Made by a program: the position numbers and the translations under genes
In this document: one piece after another, positions 26,697-35,157 of the stretch
How positions within the stretch are numbered: the stretch's first letter is position 1
Layout: each line of letters starts with the position of its first letter
The notes under the pieces: generated by a model
What the model saw: the letters and a program-made list of their open reading frames with translations, nothing else
What the model was told of the DNA's origin: nothing
The model's database searches: none
Assembly: GCF_001591665.1 (NCBI RefSeq)
Contig: NZ_BCVI01000042.1
Span: 1-64,000, forward strand
DNA from: Neobacillus soli NBRC 102451
GTDB taxonomy: Bacteria; Bacillota; Bacilli; Bacillales; Cytobacillaceae
Direction: 5' to 3'
DNA: 64,000 nt

Positions 26697-26716
26697 ATCG
26701 AGGCGGGAGTTTAAAT

Positions 26717-27724
26717 ATGAATTCGGTTAAATTAAATAAACGAATTGATGTGCTTGATTATTTGCGGGGGGGTGCGCTGCTGGGGATTATTCTGGTTAAT
26801 ATTATTCCCTTGTTGTCTGTTAATCCGCCTGCATCGGGCTCGGTGGATGCGGCCTATTGGAGGTTTTTATATTTATTTGTAGAGGGCCGCTTTTATACGA
26901 TTTTTACCTTTTTATTTGGTGTTGGGTTTTATATTTTTATTACACGAGCCAATGCTAAAGGGAAAAATGGTTATGTCTTGTTTTTACGGCGAATCGCTGT
27001 GCTATTCCTTTTTGGCCTGATCCACGTAAGGTTTCACCCAGGGGAAGCGTTAACGGTTTACGCTATTTGTGGGCTGATGATTTTACCTTTTTACAAGGTA
27101 CATAAAGTGATCAACCTTGTGCTTGGCGCAGTAATGCTGCTAGTTTTTAGTATTTTTGCGGCAAAAATCTTCATGGTTTTTCCACTGATGTTATTAGGAA
27201 TTTCAGCCGGGCAATATTGCGTCTTTGAAGGGACTCCACGCCACTTGAAAAAGATAGCTATCTTTACGGGCATTATGTTTTTATTGAGTATGGCCGGTTT
27301 AATCTATCAATATCAGTATGCTCCATTTGTGTTTGGTAAGGCTACTACGACAGTCAATTTCCTAGAAATGCAACAGTTTTTAAGGATTGGGATTACAATC
27401 GGTCCGATTGTCTCGGCCTTTTATGCGGGTCTGTTGATTTTACTGGTGCAAATCCCCTTTTTTCAAAAAATACTTTCGCCTTTAAAAAGCTATGGCCGGA
27501 TGGCGCTGACAAACTATGTTTCGCAAACAGCGCTAATCTTACTGGCTGGGAAGGTGCTGCATTTAAACAATCATCTGACGTATCTACAAACCCTTTACAT
27601 ATGCGTAGTCATTTATGTAATCCAGCTGATTTTCAGCACGATTTGGCTGCGGTTCTTCCGGTTCGGCCCATTGGAATGGATTTGGAGAGCGTTGACCTAT
27701 CTTGAATTGCCGCGGGTACGGTGA
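26717..27724 (+). CDS. DUF418 domain membrane protein
   Basis: Polytopic membrane protein of about 335 residues with roughly eight to nine helices. The opening RIDVLDYLRGGALLGIILVN is the hallmark N-terminus of DUF418 proteins (YeiB/YxaH-like), and the C-terminal LKSYGRMALTNYVSQT is the DUF418 core. Function unknown, with a possible link to acyltransferase-3-like membrane proteins. ATG 26717 follows GGCGGGAG with a 7-base gap; an upstream in-frame ATG at 26648 lies in the palindromic repeat and is not credible. Confidence 0.85.
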   Translation: MNSVKLNKRIDVLDYLRGGALLGIILVNIIPLLSVNPPASGSVDAAYWRFLYLFVEGRFYTIFTFLFGVGFYIFITRANAKGKNGYVLFLRRIAVLFLFGLIHVRFHPGEALTVYAICGLMILPFYKVHKVINLVLGAVMLLVFSIFAAKIFMVFPLMLLGISAGQYCVFEGTPRHLKKIAIFTGIMFLLSMAGLIYQYQYAPFVFGKATTTVNFLEMQQFLRIGITIGPIVSAFYAGLLILLVQIPFFQKILSPLKSYGRMALTNYVSQTALILLAGKVLHLNNHLTYLQTLYICVVIYVIQLIFSTIWLRFFRFGPLEWIWRALTYLELPRVR

Positions 27725-27765
27725 AAGCGGCGGGAATTCCGCTTGGTCAATATGATGAATGGACA

Positions 27766-27806
27766 CAGTCCCCCATGGCAGTTTCCTATTTGCACATTGG
27801 GGACTG
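27766..27806. repeat. Inverted repeat between convergent genes
   Basis: CAGTCCCC with ATG on the left pairs with CATTGGGGACTG on the right (27795-27806), spaced by about 18 bases. It lies between convergent DUF418 and lipoprotein genes, and is a different palindrome from the GGTGTCAGG family. May act as a weak bidirectional terminator. Confidence 0.55.
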
Positions 27807-27877
27807 ACCACGATTATGTCTTGCAGAGTAAAATCAGGTAGGCTTGCCGAAGAGGCGGATATTATGTGAAGATGATG

Positions 27878-28360
27878 TTATTTCTCAATTTTCACATCAT
27901 GTTCCTTTGCGAGTTTTTCTAATTTTCTTTGATATTCTCGAATATGCTTCCTTGCATCTGCCAGCATGTCATTGGCTTCTTGGATCATACCTGCGTCCTG
28001 CTCTTCTAAGGCCAGAACAATTTTAGCAAAGGCATTAAACTGGGTGTCCGCACCCTTAATATAAATCTCGTGAATGTCTTTGACCTCATCCGTTTCAATC
28101 TTAGCAGAATCCAGCTCTTTAATAAATTCTCGGTATTTGGGGATGATATCGTTCATTAACGCGTCGTACATCGCTTGGTCATCCTGATAATTTGCCCCCG
28201 AGACATTCTCATAGGCAGCCACTGCGGCGGCTTCCAATTTCCCCGCGTTCTTCATTTCTTTGTTCACATAATTAAGTAAGTCATCTTGCACCGGGTCACC
28301 GAAGCATCCCGAGAGTAAAAAGATAAAGGGGAAGACAATTGCCAATAGCCCTTTTTTCAC
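27878..28360 (-). CDS. Small alpha-helical lipoprotein
   Basis: About 160 residues. The signal VKKGLLAIVFPFIFLLSGC carries a lipobox (LSGC), so the mature protein should be lipid-anchored outside the membrane. The remainder is charged and helical, with repeated EANDMLADARKHIREYQRK-like segments, and probably forms a short helical bundle. No catalytic motif is seen. GTG 28360 follows AGGAGGTG; the in-frame GTG at 28372 overlaps that ribosome site. Function unknown. Confidence 0.75.
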   Translation of the reverse strand: MKKGLLAIVFPFIFLLSGCFGDPVQDDLLNYVNKEMKNAGKLEAAAVAAYENVSGANYQDDQAMYDALMNDIIPKYREFIKELDSAKIETDEVKDIHEIYIKGADTQFNAFAKIVLALEEQDAGMIQEANDMLADARKHIREYQRKLEKLAKEHDVKIEK

Positions 28361-28536
28361 TCCATACACCACCTCCTATGCCCAATCTATGTGGCTAAGG
28401 AAGTCCAATATGAGTTGGAAAAGCAATATTTTATCCGGACATTGAAGAGGACCGATCCAGTTAGTGGAAAGGTCCTTCACTTGCTAATGGATGAGAGTTT
28501 TCGCTGATCTCTGAAAAAATACAATCATTCATTCTA

Positions 28537-29010
28537 TTATTGTCTTACCAATTTCTCAAGCTCCATAAACACCGCTTCATAATCTTCCTTTTTATCGGCT
28601 TTAAAAGAGGTGTTTGTAAAGCAGATCACTCCCTCTTTATTCACAACAAAAACAGATCGAACCGCTACCTCCCCTTTTTCATTAAACACCTTGTAGTCTT
28701 TAACGGTTTGTCTATGCCAGTCCGACAATAACGGGTAGGGCAGTGTTCCAAGGCTTGCGGCAAAGACATTATGCGAATGGATGTGATCGACACTAATGGC
28801 TAGCACTTCTGCATCTAATTGTTCAAATCGTTTATAGTTCTCTTTCCAAGAGGTGATTTCCTTGATTCAGCCGGGTGTAAAGTCCATCCCATAAAAGGCG
28901 ACAACAACATTCTTCTGCCCTTTATAGTCTGATAATGAAATCTTTTCTTTTGTTGTTGCAGGTAATGAGAACACAGGTGCAACATCGCCAATATTTAAAG
29001 ATGCTTCCAA
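28537..29010 (-). CDS. Peroxiredoxin with in-frame UGA at the peroxidatic position (candidate selenoprotein)
   Basis: AhpC/TSA-type peroxiredoxin, 157 codons, reducing peroxides in the cytosol. TTG 29010 is preceded by AAGGAGGG. The frame runs from EASLNIGDVAPVFSLPATT to KLEKLVRQ without a frameshift, but codon 48 (28867-28869, minus strand) is TGA. The context is GMDFTPG-TGA-IKEITSW, where peroxiredoxins have the reactive cysteine (TPxC or TPGC). No other stop interrupts it. A hairpin with a GGA loop starts 16 bases after the TGA, resembling a bacterial SECIS element. Peroxiredoxin is a known bacterial selenoprotein family (PrxU). The alternative is a fresh nonsense mutation. Automatic calling would give only an 89-residue piece from GTG 28806, lacking the active site. 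Confidence 0.72.
28840..28852 (-). promoter_or_regulatory. SECIS-like hairpin after the in-frame UGA
   Basis: On the minus strand CUCUU (28852-28848), loop GGA (28847-28845), AAGAG (28844-28840) form a perfect 5-bp stem. The apical loop starts 19 bases after the UGA, and its first base is G, as described for bacterial SECIS elements. A further AAATC / GATTT pairing (28859-28855 with 28829-28825) could extend it below two asymmetric bulges. Confidence 0.5.
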
Positions 29011-29136
29011 GATACACACCCTCCTTAATATAGATTCGTCACCTCGTTATTCTCCCCATTTTTAGATGATATTAGCCTTTAGGTCACCCTTTGTTTCAAC
29101 TACGACGTTTTTATTGATAGAAATTCTCAATTAGCA

Positions 29137-29164
29137 TTGACACAAAAATTAGTACTGTTATAAT
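29137..29164 (+). promoter_or_regulatory. Promoter of the petrobactin importer operon
   Basis: TTGACA (29137-29142), a 16-base spacer and TATAAT (29159-29164): a near-consensus SigA promoter about 80 bases before yclN. Confidence 0.75.
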
Positions 29165-29182
29165 CAAAAGTATAAGAATAAA

Positions 29183-29197
29183 TGATAATGATTTTCA
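29183..29197 (+). promoter_or_regulatory. Fur box
   Basis: TGATAATGATTTTCA differs at one defined position from the Bacillus Fur core TGATAATnATTATCA. It lies about 20 bases downstream of the -10 box, where bound Fe-Fur would block transcription. Iron-starvation induction of the importer is therefore predicted. Confidence 0.85.
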
Positions 29198-29241
29198 ATG
29201 TCATTTGAAACACTAGAAAAAGAGAAATGTTGGGGACAGCG

Positions 29242-30192
29242 ATGAAGAAACGATATTTATTTCTTGCGTTACTTGCTCTATCCGGGGTCTCACTGTTTGT
29301 TGGAGTAAGCAGCATTTCACCAATGGACCTCCTTGATGTTCAATCCGAGGAAACACAAATATTCCTTATCAGCAGGGTACCAAGGCTTGTGGCGATTTTA
29401 CTTGCAGGGGCGGGGATGAGTATTGCCGGTTTGATTATGCAGCAGCTCAGCCGCAACAAATTTGTCTCACCGACAACGGCGGGAACTTTGGATGCCACTC
29501 GTCTCGGAATTCTCGTTTCGATGTTGTTGTTTGCGAATGCATCCATGCTGGAGAAAATGGCGGTTGCCTTTGCGTTTGCACTTGCGGGGACGTTTTTATT
29601 TATGCAAATTCTTGATCGCATTAAGTTTAAGGATGCTATTTTTATTCCACTTGTCGGGCTGATGTTTGGAAATATCTTGTCCTCTGTGACAACGTTTTTT
29701 GCTTATCGGGCGGATGTCATTCAGAATATGTCGGCATGGCTTCAAGGTGATTTTTCGATGATCATGAAAGGGCGCTATGAACTGCTATACATAAGTATTC
29801 CGATATTAGTTATTGCGTATTTCTATGCCAACCGCTTTACCGTTGCCGGAATGGGGGAGGACTTTTCAAAAAATTTAGGTCTTTCTTACCGAAGAGTCGT
29901 TAACGTTGGACTGGCGATTGTTGCTTTGATTACGGCAACAGTCGTGCTGACTGTCGGGGTGATTCCGTTCCTTGGCTTAATTATTCCGAATATCATTTCC
30001 ATTTTTAAAGGCGATCACCTCCAAAAGACATTGCCACATACCGCCCTTTTAGGGGCAAACTTTTTGCTGGTTTGCGATATTTTGGGCCGGGTGATTATTT
30101 ATCCATATGAGATTTCGATTAGTCTCATGGTTGGCGTCATCGGCAGTGGGATTTTCCTCTTTCTTTTATTTAGGGGAAAGGCCTATGCGTAA
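29242..30192 (+). CDS. yclN: Petrobactin-type siderophore ABC permease YclN
   Basis: FecCD-type permease, about 316 residues, beginning MKKRYLFLALLALSGVSLFVG like B. subtilis YclN. RVPRLVAILLAGAGMSIAGLIMQ is the family motif, and GVIPFLGLIIPNI is the ATPase-contact region. ATG 29242 is preferred to 29227 because GGGGA lies seven bases upstream and the homologue starts there. First of four genes in the order permease-permease-ATPase-binding protein, the same order as yclNOPQ. It overlaps yclO by 8 bases. Confidence 0.9.
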   Translation: MKKRYLFLALLALSGVSLFVGVSSISPMDLLDVQSEETQIFLISRVPRLVAILLAGAGMSIAGLIMQQLSRNKFVSPTTAGTLDATRLGILVSMLLFANASMLEKMAVAFAFALAGTFLFMQILDRIKFKDAIFIPLVGLMFGNILSSVTTFFAYRADVIQNMSAWLQGDFSMIMKGRYELLYISIPILVIAYFYANRFTVAGMGEDFSKNLGLSYRRVVNVGLAIVALITATVVLTVGVIPFLGLIIPNIISIFKGDHLQKTLPHTALLGANFLLVCDILGRVIIYPYEISISLMVGVIGSGIFLFLLFRGKAYA

Positions 30193-31135
30193 TTCGATGA
30201 AAATGACCATATTGTCTTTGATCGCTGCGGGATGCTGTATTCTTTACTTATTTCATGATTTAAATGGCAGTTTTGATTATGCCCTGCCAAGACGGGCGAT
30301 AAAAGTGATTGCCATGGTGATTACAGGGTTTACGATTGCCTATGCGACGGTTGTATTCCAGACGATTACCCATAATCGTATTTTAACACCGAGCATTATG
30401 GGGCTCGATGCTCTTTATTTACTCTTACAAACAGTGATTATTTTCTTTTTGGGGTCTGCCCATCTGATTGTCGTCAATAAACAGGTCAACTTTTTACTTT
30501 CTGTTGCCGTGATGATCATGTTTGCCCTTCTTTTATATCGATTTTTATTTAAAAAGGGCGGGCAATCGATCTATTTTTTACTGCTGGTCGGGATTATCGT
30601 CGGCACGTTTTTCTCAAGTATCTCAACATTTTTCCAGGTGCTAATTGATCCGAATGAATTTCAAATTGTCCAAGATCGGATGTTTGCCAGTTTTAATAAT
30701 GTCAATTCGGATTTGGTATGGATCGCGATTATCATTGTTGGGCTGGTGATAATCTATGCGTGGCGTTTTGTAAAATATCTTGATGTTTTGTCGCTTGGCC
30801 GCGAGATGGCGATTAATCTCGGTGTTCCGTACGATACGATTGTGAAACAAATGCTTGTGATTGTGGCGATTTTTATTTCGATTTCGACGGCACTCGTCGG
30901 GCCGATTACATTTTTTGGCTTAATTGTCGCCAACCTGTCCTACCAATTTTTCAAAACCTACAAACATAAAGTGCTGATTAGCGGGGCTGTGGTTATGAGT
31001 GTCATCGCTCTAGTCGGCGGACAGTGGGTAGTTGAAAGAGTGTTTACTTTTTCAACGACACTGAGTGTGATTATTAACTTTATCGGCGGCGTCTATTTCA
31101 TTTATTTACTACTGAAGGAGAGGAAAACGGCATGA
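30185..31135 (+). CDS. yclO: Petrobactin-type siderophore ABC permease YclO
   Basis: Second FecCD-type permease, about 316 residues, with eight to nine helices. Conserved segments are AMVITGFTIAYATVVFQTITHNRILTP's first half and VGPITFFGLIVANL. ATG 30185 starts inside the end of yclN (8-base overlap) after AGGGGAAAGG. It should pair with YclN to form the channel. The stop codon overlaps the yclP start (ATGA). Confidence 0.9.
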   Translation: MRNSMKMTILSLIAAGCCILYLFHDLNGSFDYALPRRAIKVIAMVITGFTIAYATVVFQTITHNRILTPSIMGLDALYLLLQTVIIFFLGSAHLIVVNKQVNFLLSVAVMIMFALLLYRFLFKKGGQSIYFLLLVGIIVGTFFSSISTFFQVLIDPNEFQIVQDRMFASFNNVNSDLVWIAIIIVGLVIIYAWRFVKYLDVLSLGREMAINLGVPYDTIVKQMLVIVAIFISISTALVGPITFFGLIVANLSYQFFKTYKHKVLISGAVVMSVIALVGGQWVVERVFTFSTTLSVIINFIGGVYFIYLLLKERKTA

Positions 31136-31893
31136 TAGAAGTGAGGACATTATCGAAGTTTTACGGGAAGAAGTCGGTTGTGGAAGATGTGACTGTCACT
31201 ATTCAGCCTGGCAAAATCACCTCATTTATTGGGCCAAATGGTGCGGGTAAATCAACACTGCTGTCGATGGTCAGCCGCTTGCTTGATGCCGATTCGGGTG
31301 AGGTGCTGATTGACAAGTCGGATGTTCGCAAGTTGAAATCACAGGATTTTGCCAAAAGAGTATCCATCTTAAAGCAGTCGAATTATATGAATGTCCGCCT
31401 TACTATCCGTGAGCTTGTTTCTTTTGGGAGATTTCCATATTCAAAAGGTCATTTGACTGAAGAGGATGAACGGATTGTCGAGCAATCACTTGAGTATATG
31501 CACCTAACCGAAATGCAAGATAGCTTTTTAGATGAATTATCAGGCGGACAGAGGCAGCGTGCCTTTATCGCGATGGTGATTGCCCAGGATACAGATTACA
31601 TTTTGCTAGATGAACCGCTTAATAATTTGGATATGAAGCATTCTGTTCAGATTATGAAAATTTTGCGCCGGCTGGTGGATGAGCTTGGAAAAACCGTTGT
31701 TATTGTGTTACATGATATCAACTTTGCTTCCGTTTATTCGGACCGGATTGTCGCGATGAAGGATGGCAGGGTCGTGAGGGACGGACCGACGGAAGAGATT
31801 ATTCAGTCAGAGGCTTTGAGCGAAATTTACGATATGGATATTCCGATTAGAGAAATGGATAACTGTAGAATCTGTGTTTATTTTAATTCATAA
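31132..31893 (+). CDS. yclP: Petrobactin-type siderophore ABC ATPase YclP
   Basis: ATP-binding subunit of the FepC/FhuC type, 253 residues. Walker A GPNGAGKST, signature LSGGQRQRAF, Walker B YILLDEPLNNLD and H-loop LHDINFA are intact. It starts with a 4-base overlap with yclO. It powers the YclNO channel. Confidence 0.93.
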   Translation: MIEVRTLSKFYGKKSVVEDVTVTIQPGKITSFIGPNGAGKSTLLSMVSRLLDADSGEVLIDKSDVRKLKSQDFAKRVSILKQSNYMNVRLTIRELVSFGRFPYSKGHLTEEDERIVEQSLEYMHLTEMQDSFLDELSGGQRQRAFIAMVIAQDTDYILLDEPLNNLDMKHSVQIMKILRRLVDELGKTVVIVLHDINFASVYSDRIVAMKDGRVVRDGPTEEIIQSEALSEIYDMDIPIREMDNCRICVYFNS

Positions 31894-31910
31894 AAAGGAG
31901 AGATGGGCAG

Positions 31911-32867
31911 ATGAAAAAGTGGAGTTTACTGGGATTGATATTTACGATGATTTTTGTTTTAGCAGCATGTGGAGGGGGCTCCAACGAGGACGGCAAGGCG
32001 AAAACGGCATCTTCCAATAAAGCGGAAACAGCAGAGAAAATGACGATTAAGCATCAATACGGGGAGGCAGTAGTTGGAAAAAATCCTAAGAAAGTGGTCG
32101 TTTTTGATTTCGGTGTTTTAGATACCCTAGATGAGTTAGGTATCGAGGTCACAGGTGTCCCGCAGGCAACCATCCCTTCCTATTTGAAAAAATATGCCGA
32201 TAAAAAATATACGAACGTCGGCAGCTTAAAGGAGCCCGATTTCGAAGCTGTTCATGCGCTGAAGCCAGATGTTATTTTTATCTCCACTCGTCAGGCGGAA
32301 TTATATGACCAATTCGCGGAAATTGCTCCAACCGTTTATGTTGGCATTGATTATACCAATTATATGGATTCCTTTGAGAAAAATATGAACCTGATTGGAG
32401 GAATTTTTGGAAAAGAAGAGCAGGTTGCAAGCGAATTAAAAGATATTGAAGCTAGTGTTGAAAAGTTAAACAAAAAGGCGTCCACACTCAATCAAAAAGG
32501 GCTTATTGTCTTAGCTAATGAAGGAAAAGTGAGCGCCTATGGCCCAAGTTCCCGTTTCGGTCTTATCCATGATGTATTTGGCTTCGGTGCGGCGGATAAG
32601 AAAATAGAAGTCTCTACTCACGGTCAAAGCATTACATTTGAATATATTAAGGAGAAAAATCCCGACGTCCTTTTCGTTATAGACCGCGCAACAGCTGTTG
32701 GCGGGGAAATTGGGGCCAAGGAAATCGTTGAAAATGAGCTGGTTAAGAAAACATCAGCTTACAAGAATGATCGAATTGTTTACTTAGACGCGGATGCTTG
32801 GTACCTAAGCGGCGGCGGCTTAAAGTCTATGAAAGTAATGGCTAAAGAGATAGAAGCTGCATTGTAA
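31911..32867 (+). CDS. yclQ: Petrobactin-type siderophore-binding lipoprotein YclQ
   Basis: Siderophore-binding lipoprotein, 318 residues. The lipid cysteine is in FVLAACGGG. The fold is FepB/BtuF-like: KVVVFDFGVLDTLDELG, VGSLKEPDFEAVHALKPD, SRFGLIHDVFGFGAAD and STHGQSITFEYI closely follow B. subtilis YclQ, the petrobactin and 3,4-dihydroxybenzoate-type receptor. ATG 31911 follows AAAGGAGAG. Last gene of the operon; a terminator follows. No siderophore synthesis genes are in the window, so it may take up siderophores of others. Confidence 0.92.
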   Translation: MKKWSLLGLIFTMIFVLAACGGGSNEDGKAKTASSNKAETAEKMTIKHQYGEAVVGKNPKKVVVFDFGVLDTLDELGIEVTGVPQATIPSYLKKYADKKYTNVGSLKEPDFEAVHALKPDVIFISTRQAELYDQFAEIAPTVYVGIDYTNYMDSFEKNMNLIGGIFGKEEQVASELKDIEASVEKLNKKASTLNQKGLIVLANEGKVSAYGPSSRFGLIHDVFGFGAADKKIEVSTHGQSITFEYIKEKNPDVLFVIDRATAVGGEIGAKEIVENELVKKTSAYKNDRIVYLDADAWYLSGGGLKSMKVMAKEIEAAL

Positions 32868-32890
32868 AACAAAAGAATAACAATCATCAT

Positions 32891-32923
32891 AACGCTTGGA
32901 CCAACATGGTCCGAGCGTTTGTT
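32891..32923 (+). terminator. Terminator of the yclNOPQ operon
   Basis: AACGCTTGGACC / GGTCCGAGCGTT with loop AACAT, then TGTTT. A 12-bp stem with one G-U pair. Confidence 0.85.
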
Positions 32924-32952
32924 TCATCTACAACCCAATAGTGTCCTCCCAG

Positions 32953-32996
32953 GGTGGACAAATGAGTGAAAATGTCTTTTTGTGGTGCCTGACACC
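32953..32996 (+). repeat. Dispersed palindromic element, core plus right arm
   Basis: GGGTGGACAAATGAG, then TGTCTTTTTGTG, and the right arm GGTGCCTGACACC at 32984-32996. The left arm is not present. Confidence 0.8.
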
Positions 32997-33080
32997 AAGT
33001 GAAAAATAAATCTTTTCTTTATCTTAAAATTCTGTAAAATGGAGATTGAAGGAATAATTGATGTGTTTGGAGAGATCTCT

Positions 33081-34553
33081 ATGTCGAAGTGTTTCCCTAT
33101 TTTTGGAAAAGGAAATGAATCTGTTATTTTTAACCCTGATGAATTAATTGACCTTTTTCTTGATTGTACGGCAGATGGAATATGTATTGTCGATATGGAA
33201 AACCGGTTCATTCGGGTGAATCATATGTATACGAAAATTTTCGGCTATACTGAGGACGATGTCATTGGAAGAAGATTAGCGGAATTTCCTAATCCCGACA
33301 TAGTGAAGGATATAATAGGGGCTGTCAAACTCGGCAAAACCTTCCATAATATAGTTACACAGCGTCTACATAAAGATGGAACAATTATTGATATAGCGGT
33401 TTCCTATTCCCCTTTCCGAAATTCAGCAGGAGAAATTATCGCCATCATTGCCATTTACCGTGATATATCAGAAAATAAAAATATCGAAAGAGAATTGAAA
33501 AGAACCCGTGAATTGTATAAATTAATTACGGAAAATACATCTGATATGATCAAGTTGTATTCGAAAGAGGAAAAAAGGATTGTCTATGCGTCTCCCTCCC
33601 ACGAAAAAGGGATTGGGTATACCCCAAAGCAATTAGTAGGCCGGACTGTATATGATCTAATCTTACCAGAGGAAAAAGACCATTTTGAAAGAGTTTATCA
33701 AAAACTAATCGAAACAGGAGAACCTCAACTGCTTCAAGTTAAATTGCGAACTGGTGATGGTAAGGTAATTGATTCTGAGACGACGATTTCCCCCATATTT
33801 AATGAACAAAAGGAAATTGACTCCTATGTCACAGTTGGCAGGGATATTACCGATAGAGTGAAAAATGATGATGCGCTCCGTAATTTAGACAGGCTTTCAA
33901 TCATTGGCCAGTTAGCGGCTGGAGTTGCCCATGAGATACGAAACCCTTTGACATCCTTAAAAGGGTTTTCAAAGCTTTTAAAAAGTACAACCAATAAAGA
34001 AAAGCAAGAAGATTATTTGTCGATTATCATGAACGAGTTAGACCGGATTGATATGATAGTAAATGAATTTATGTCGCTGGCTAAACCGGAAGCTATTCGA
34101 TTTGAATGGGGAAATCTTTTTTCCATTTTGGATAGCACGGTTTATATCCTTTATCCGCAAGCCGTTCTTCATAATGTACAAATCAAAAACCACTATCAAA
34201 ATAACGATATTGATTTACTTTGTAATCCTAATCAGTTGAAACAAGTCTTTGTTAACTTTTTGAAAAATGCGATTGAATCGATGCCCCATGGCGGAAACGT
34301 CTATATTGATGTTCAAAAAATAGAAGGCAATCGAGTCCTGATTAGTTTTAATGATGAAGGCATCGGGATTGACACTGGTGTTATCCCCTATTTGGGGACT
34401 CCGTTCTATACAACTAAGGATAAAGGAATCGGATTGGGCTTAACCGTCAGCAATAAAATCATCCAAGAACATAACGGCACCATGAAAATCGAAAGCAAAA
34501 TTGGCCAGGGCACCACAGTAAAAGTAGAATTAGAATGTTTAATGAGGGAATAA
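33081..34553 (+). CDS. PAS-domain sensor histidine kinase (sporulation-kinase type)
   Basis: About 490 residues, soluble (no membrane helix). Two PAS domains (about 20-140 and 145-265) precede a HisKA domain with phospho-acceptor His284 in GVAHEIRNPLTSLKGF, and a HATPase domain with N box (VNFLKNAIESM), G1 (NDEGIGID) and G2 (KGIGLGL). This layout matches Bacillus KinA/KinE-like sporulation kinases that feed Spo0F, but no response regulator is adjacent, so the partner is inferred only from family. ATG 33081 with TTGGAGAGA is preferred over 33039. Its stop codon abuts a palindromic element. Confidence 0.87.
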   Translation: MSKCFPIFGKGNESVIFNPDELIDLFLDCTADGICIVDMENRFIRVNHMYTKIFGYTEDDVIGRRLAEFPNPDIVKDIIGAVKLGKTFHNIVTQRLHKDGTIIDIAVSYSPFRNSAGEIIAIIAIYRDISENKNIERELKRTRELYKLITENTSDMIKLYSKEEKRIVYASPSHEKGIGYTPKQLVGRTVYDLILPEEKDHFERVYQKLIETGEPQLLQVKLRTGDGKVIDSETTISPIFNEQKEIDSYVTVGRDITDRVKNDDALRNLDRLSIIGQLAAGVAHEIRNPLTSLKGFSKLLKSTTNKEKQEDYLSIIMNELDRIDMIVNEFMSLAKPEAIRFEWGNLFSILDSTVYILYPQAVLHNVQIKNHYQNNDIDLLCNPNQLKQVFVNFLKNAIESMPHGGNVYIDVQKIEGNRVLISFNDEGIGIDTGVIPYLGTPFYTTKDKGIGLGLTVSNKIIQEHNGTMKIESKIGQGTTVKVELECLMRE

Positions 34554-34605
34554 GGGTGTCAGGCACCACTTGTGGACAATTGTCCTTTCACGGTGCCTGA
34601 CACCC
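34554..34605 (+). repeat. Dispersed palindromic element, full copy filling a convergent gap
   Basis: Both arms are present: GGGTGTCAGGCACC at 34554-34567 and its exact complement at 34592-34605, with core palindrome GGACAATTGTCC. The element occupies every base between the stop codons of the histidine kinase and ykuK, so it must also serve as their terminator or 3' UTR. Confidence 0.92.
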
Positions 34606-35157
34606 TTATTTTGTGTAACGGTTTGCATAGCTTGAGGCAACAAAGGCGTTTGGTTTGATTTTCGGTTCTACACCCATGGATTCAATTCGCGTCACCATCT
34701 CTTTAACAAATTCCCTGGTTTTATTTCGTTTGCCGGCCCCGATATCGATATGTCCTTCCATTGTAAAGGTTGCTCCATGGTAAAGATAGGGGAGCACAAT
34801 ATTGATTAATTCACTTTTTCTTTCCTCTGTAAACAGGGAAACAATTTCCTCAGTTAATGACAGTTCAAGGGATATCCGCTCATGTAATTGGGTCATTTTT
34901 CTTGGTACAATTACTTTCCTAATGCACGCCCAGACACCCTTCCCCTTATTTTGGATGACAATTCCAGTGATAAAAATGGTTTGAAATCTATGAACCTGGG
35001 AATCTGTTCCCACCATTAGGCGGTGATTCCCTCCTGGCTCCATCTTCATAAATGTAACAATCCGTTCAAAGACCTGTTCAAAAGACATTCTATTTTCCTG
35101 AAGATTTTGAAATGAATGGTGACAATCCTCGGATTTTTCCATATTAAAGCACCACAT
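34606..35157 (-). CDS. ykuK: YkuK family RNase H-like protein
   Basis: DUF458/YkuK protein, 183 residues as read from ATG 35157. LMVGTDSQVH carries the first acidic residue of an RNase H-like fold; GHIDIGAGKRNKTREF and KPNAFVASSYANRYTK are the strongly conserved C-terminal segments of the family. Biochemical function unknown. GGAAGGG lies before ATG 35157 with short spacing; a start at ATG 35142 or further in at MSFEQVF is possible. Convergent with the histidine kinase gene. Confidence 0.82.
   Translation of the reverse strand: MWCFNMEKSEDCHHSFQNLQENRMSFEQVFERIVTFMKMEPGGNHRLMVGTDSQVHRFQTIFITGIVIQNKGKGVWACIRKVIVPRKMTQLHERISLELSLTEEIVSLFTEERKSELINIVLPYLYHGATFTMEGHIDIGAGKRNKTREFVKEMVTRIESMGVEPKIKPNAFVASSYANRYTK

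Noticed and set aside
26648-26716. In-frame upstream start that would lengthen the DUF418 protein
   Set aside because: The added 23 codons are the palindromic repeat itself, with no ribosome site; ATG 26717 has one and gives the family's normal N-terminus.
27844-28026. 60-residue plus-strand ORF
   Set aside because: Antisense to the lipoprotein gene, without start signals.
28537-28806. Stand-alone 89-residue protein
   Set aside because: It is only the part of the peroxiredoxin after the in-frame TGA; GTG 28806 lacks a ribosome site, and the active site would be missing.
33039-33080. Earlier start of the histidine kinase
   Set aside because: No ribosome site precedes ATG 33039, whereas ATG 33081 follows TTGGAGAGA.
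34554-34605. Insertion sequence ends
   Set aside because: The palindromes are ~50 bp with no transposase or long internal sequence; they are treated as a small non-coding repeat family.
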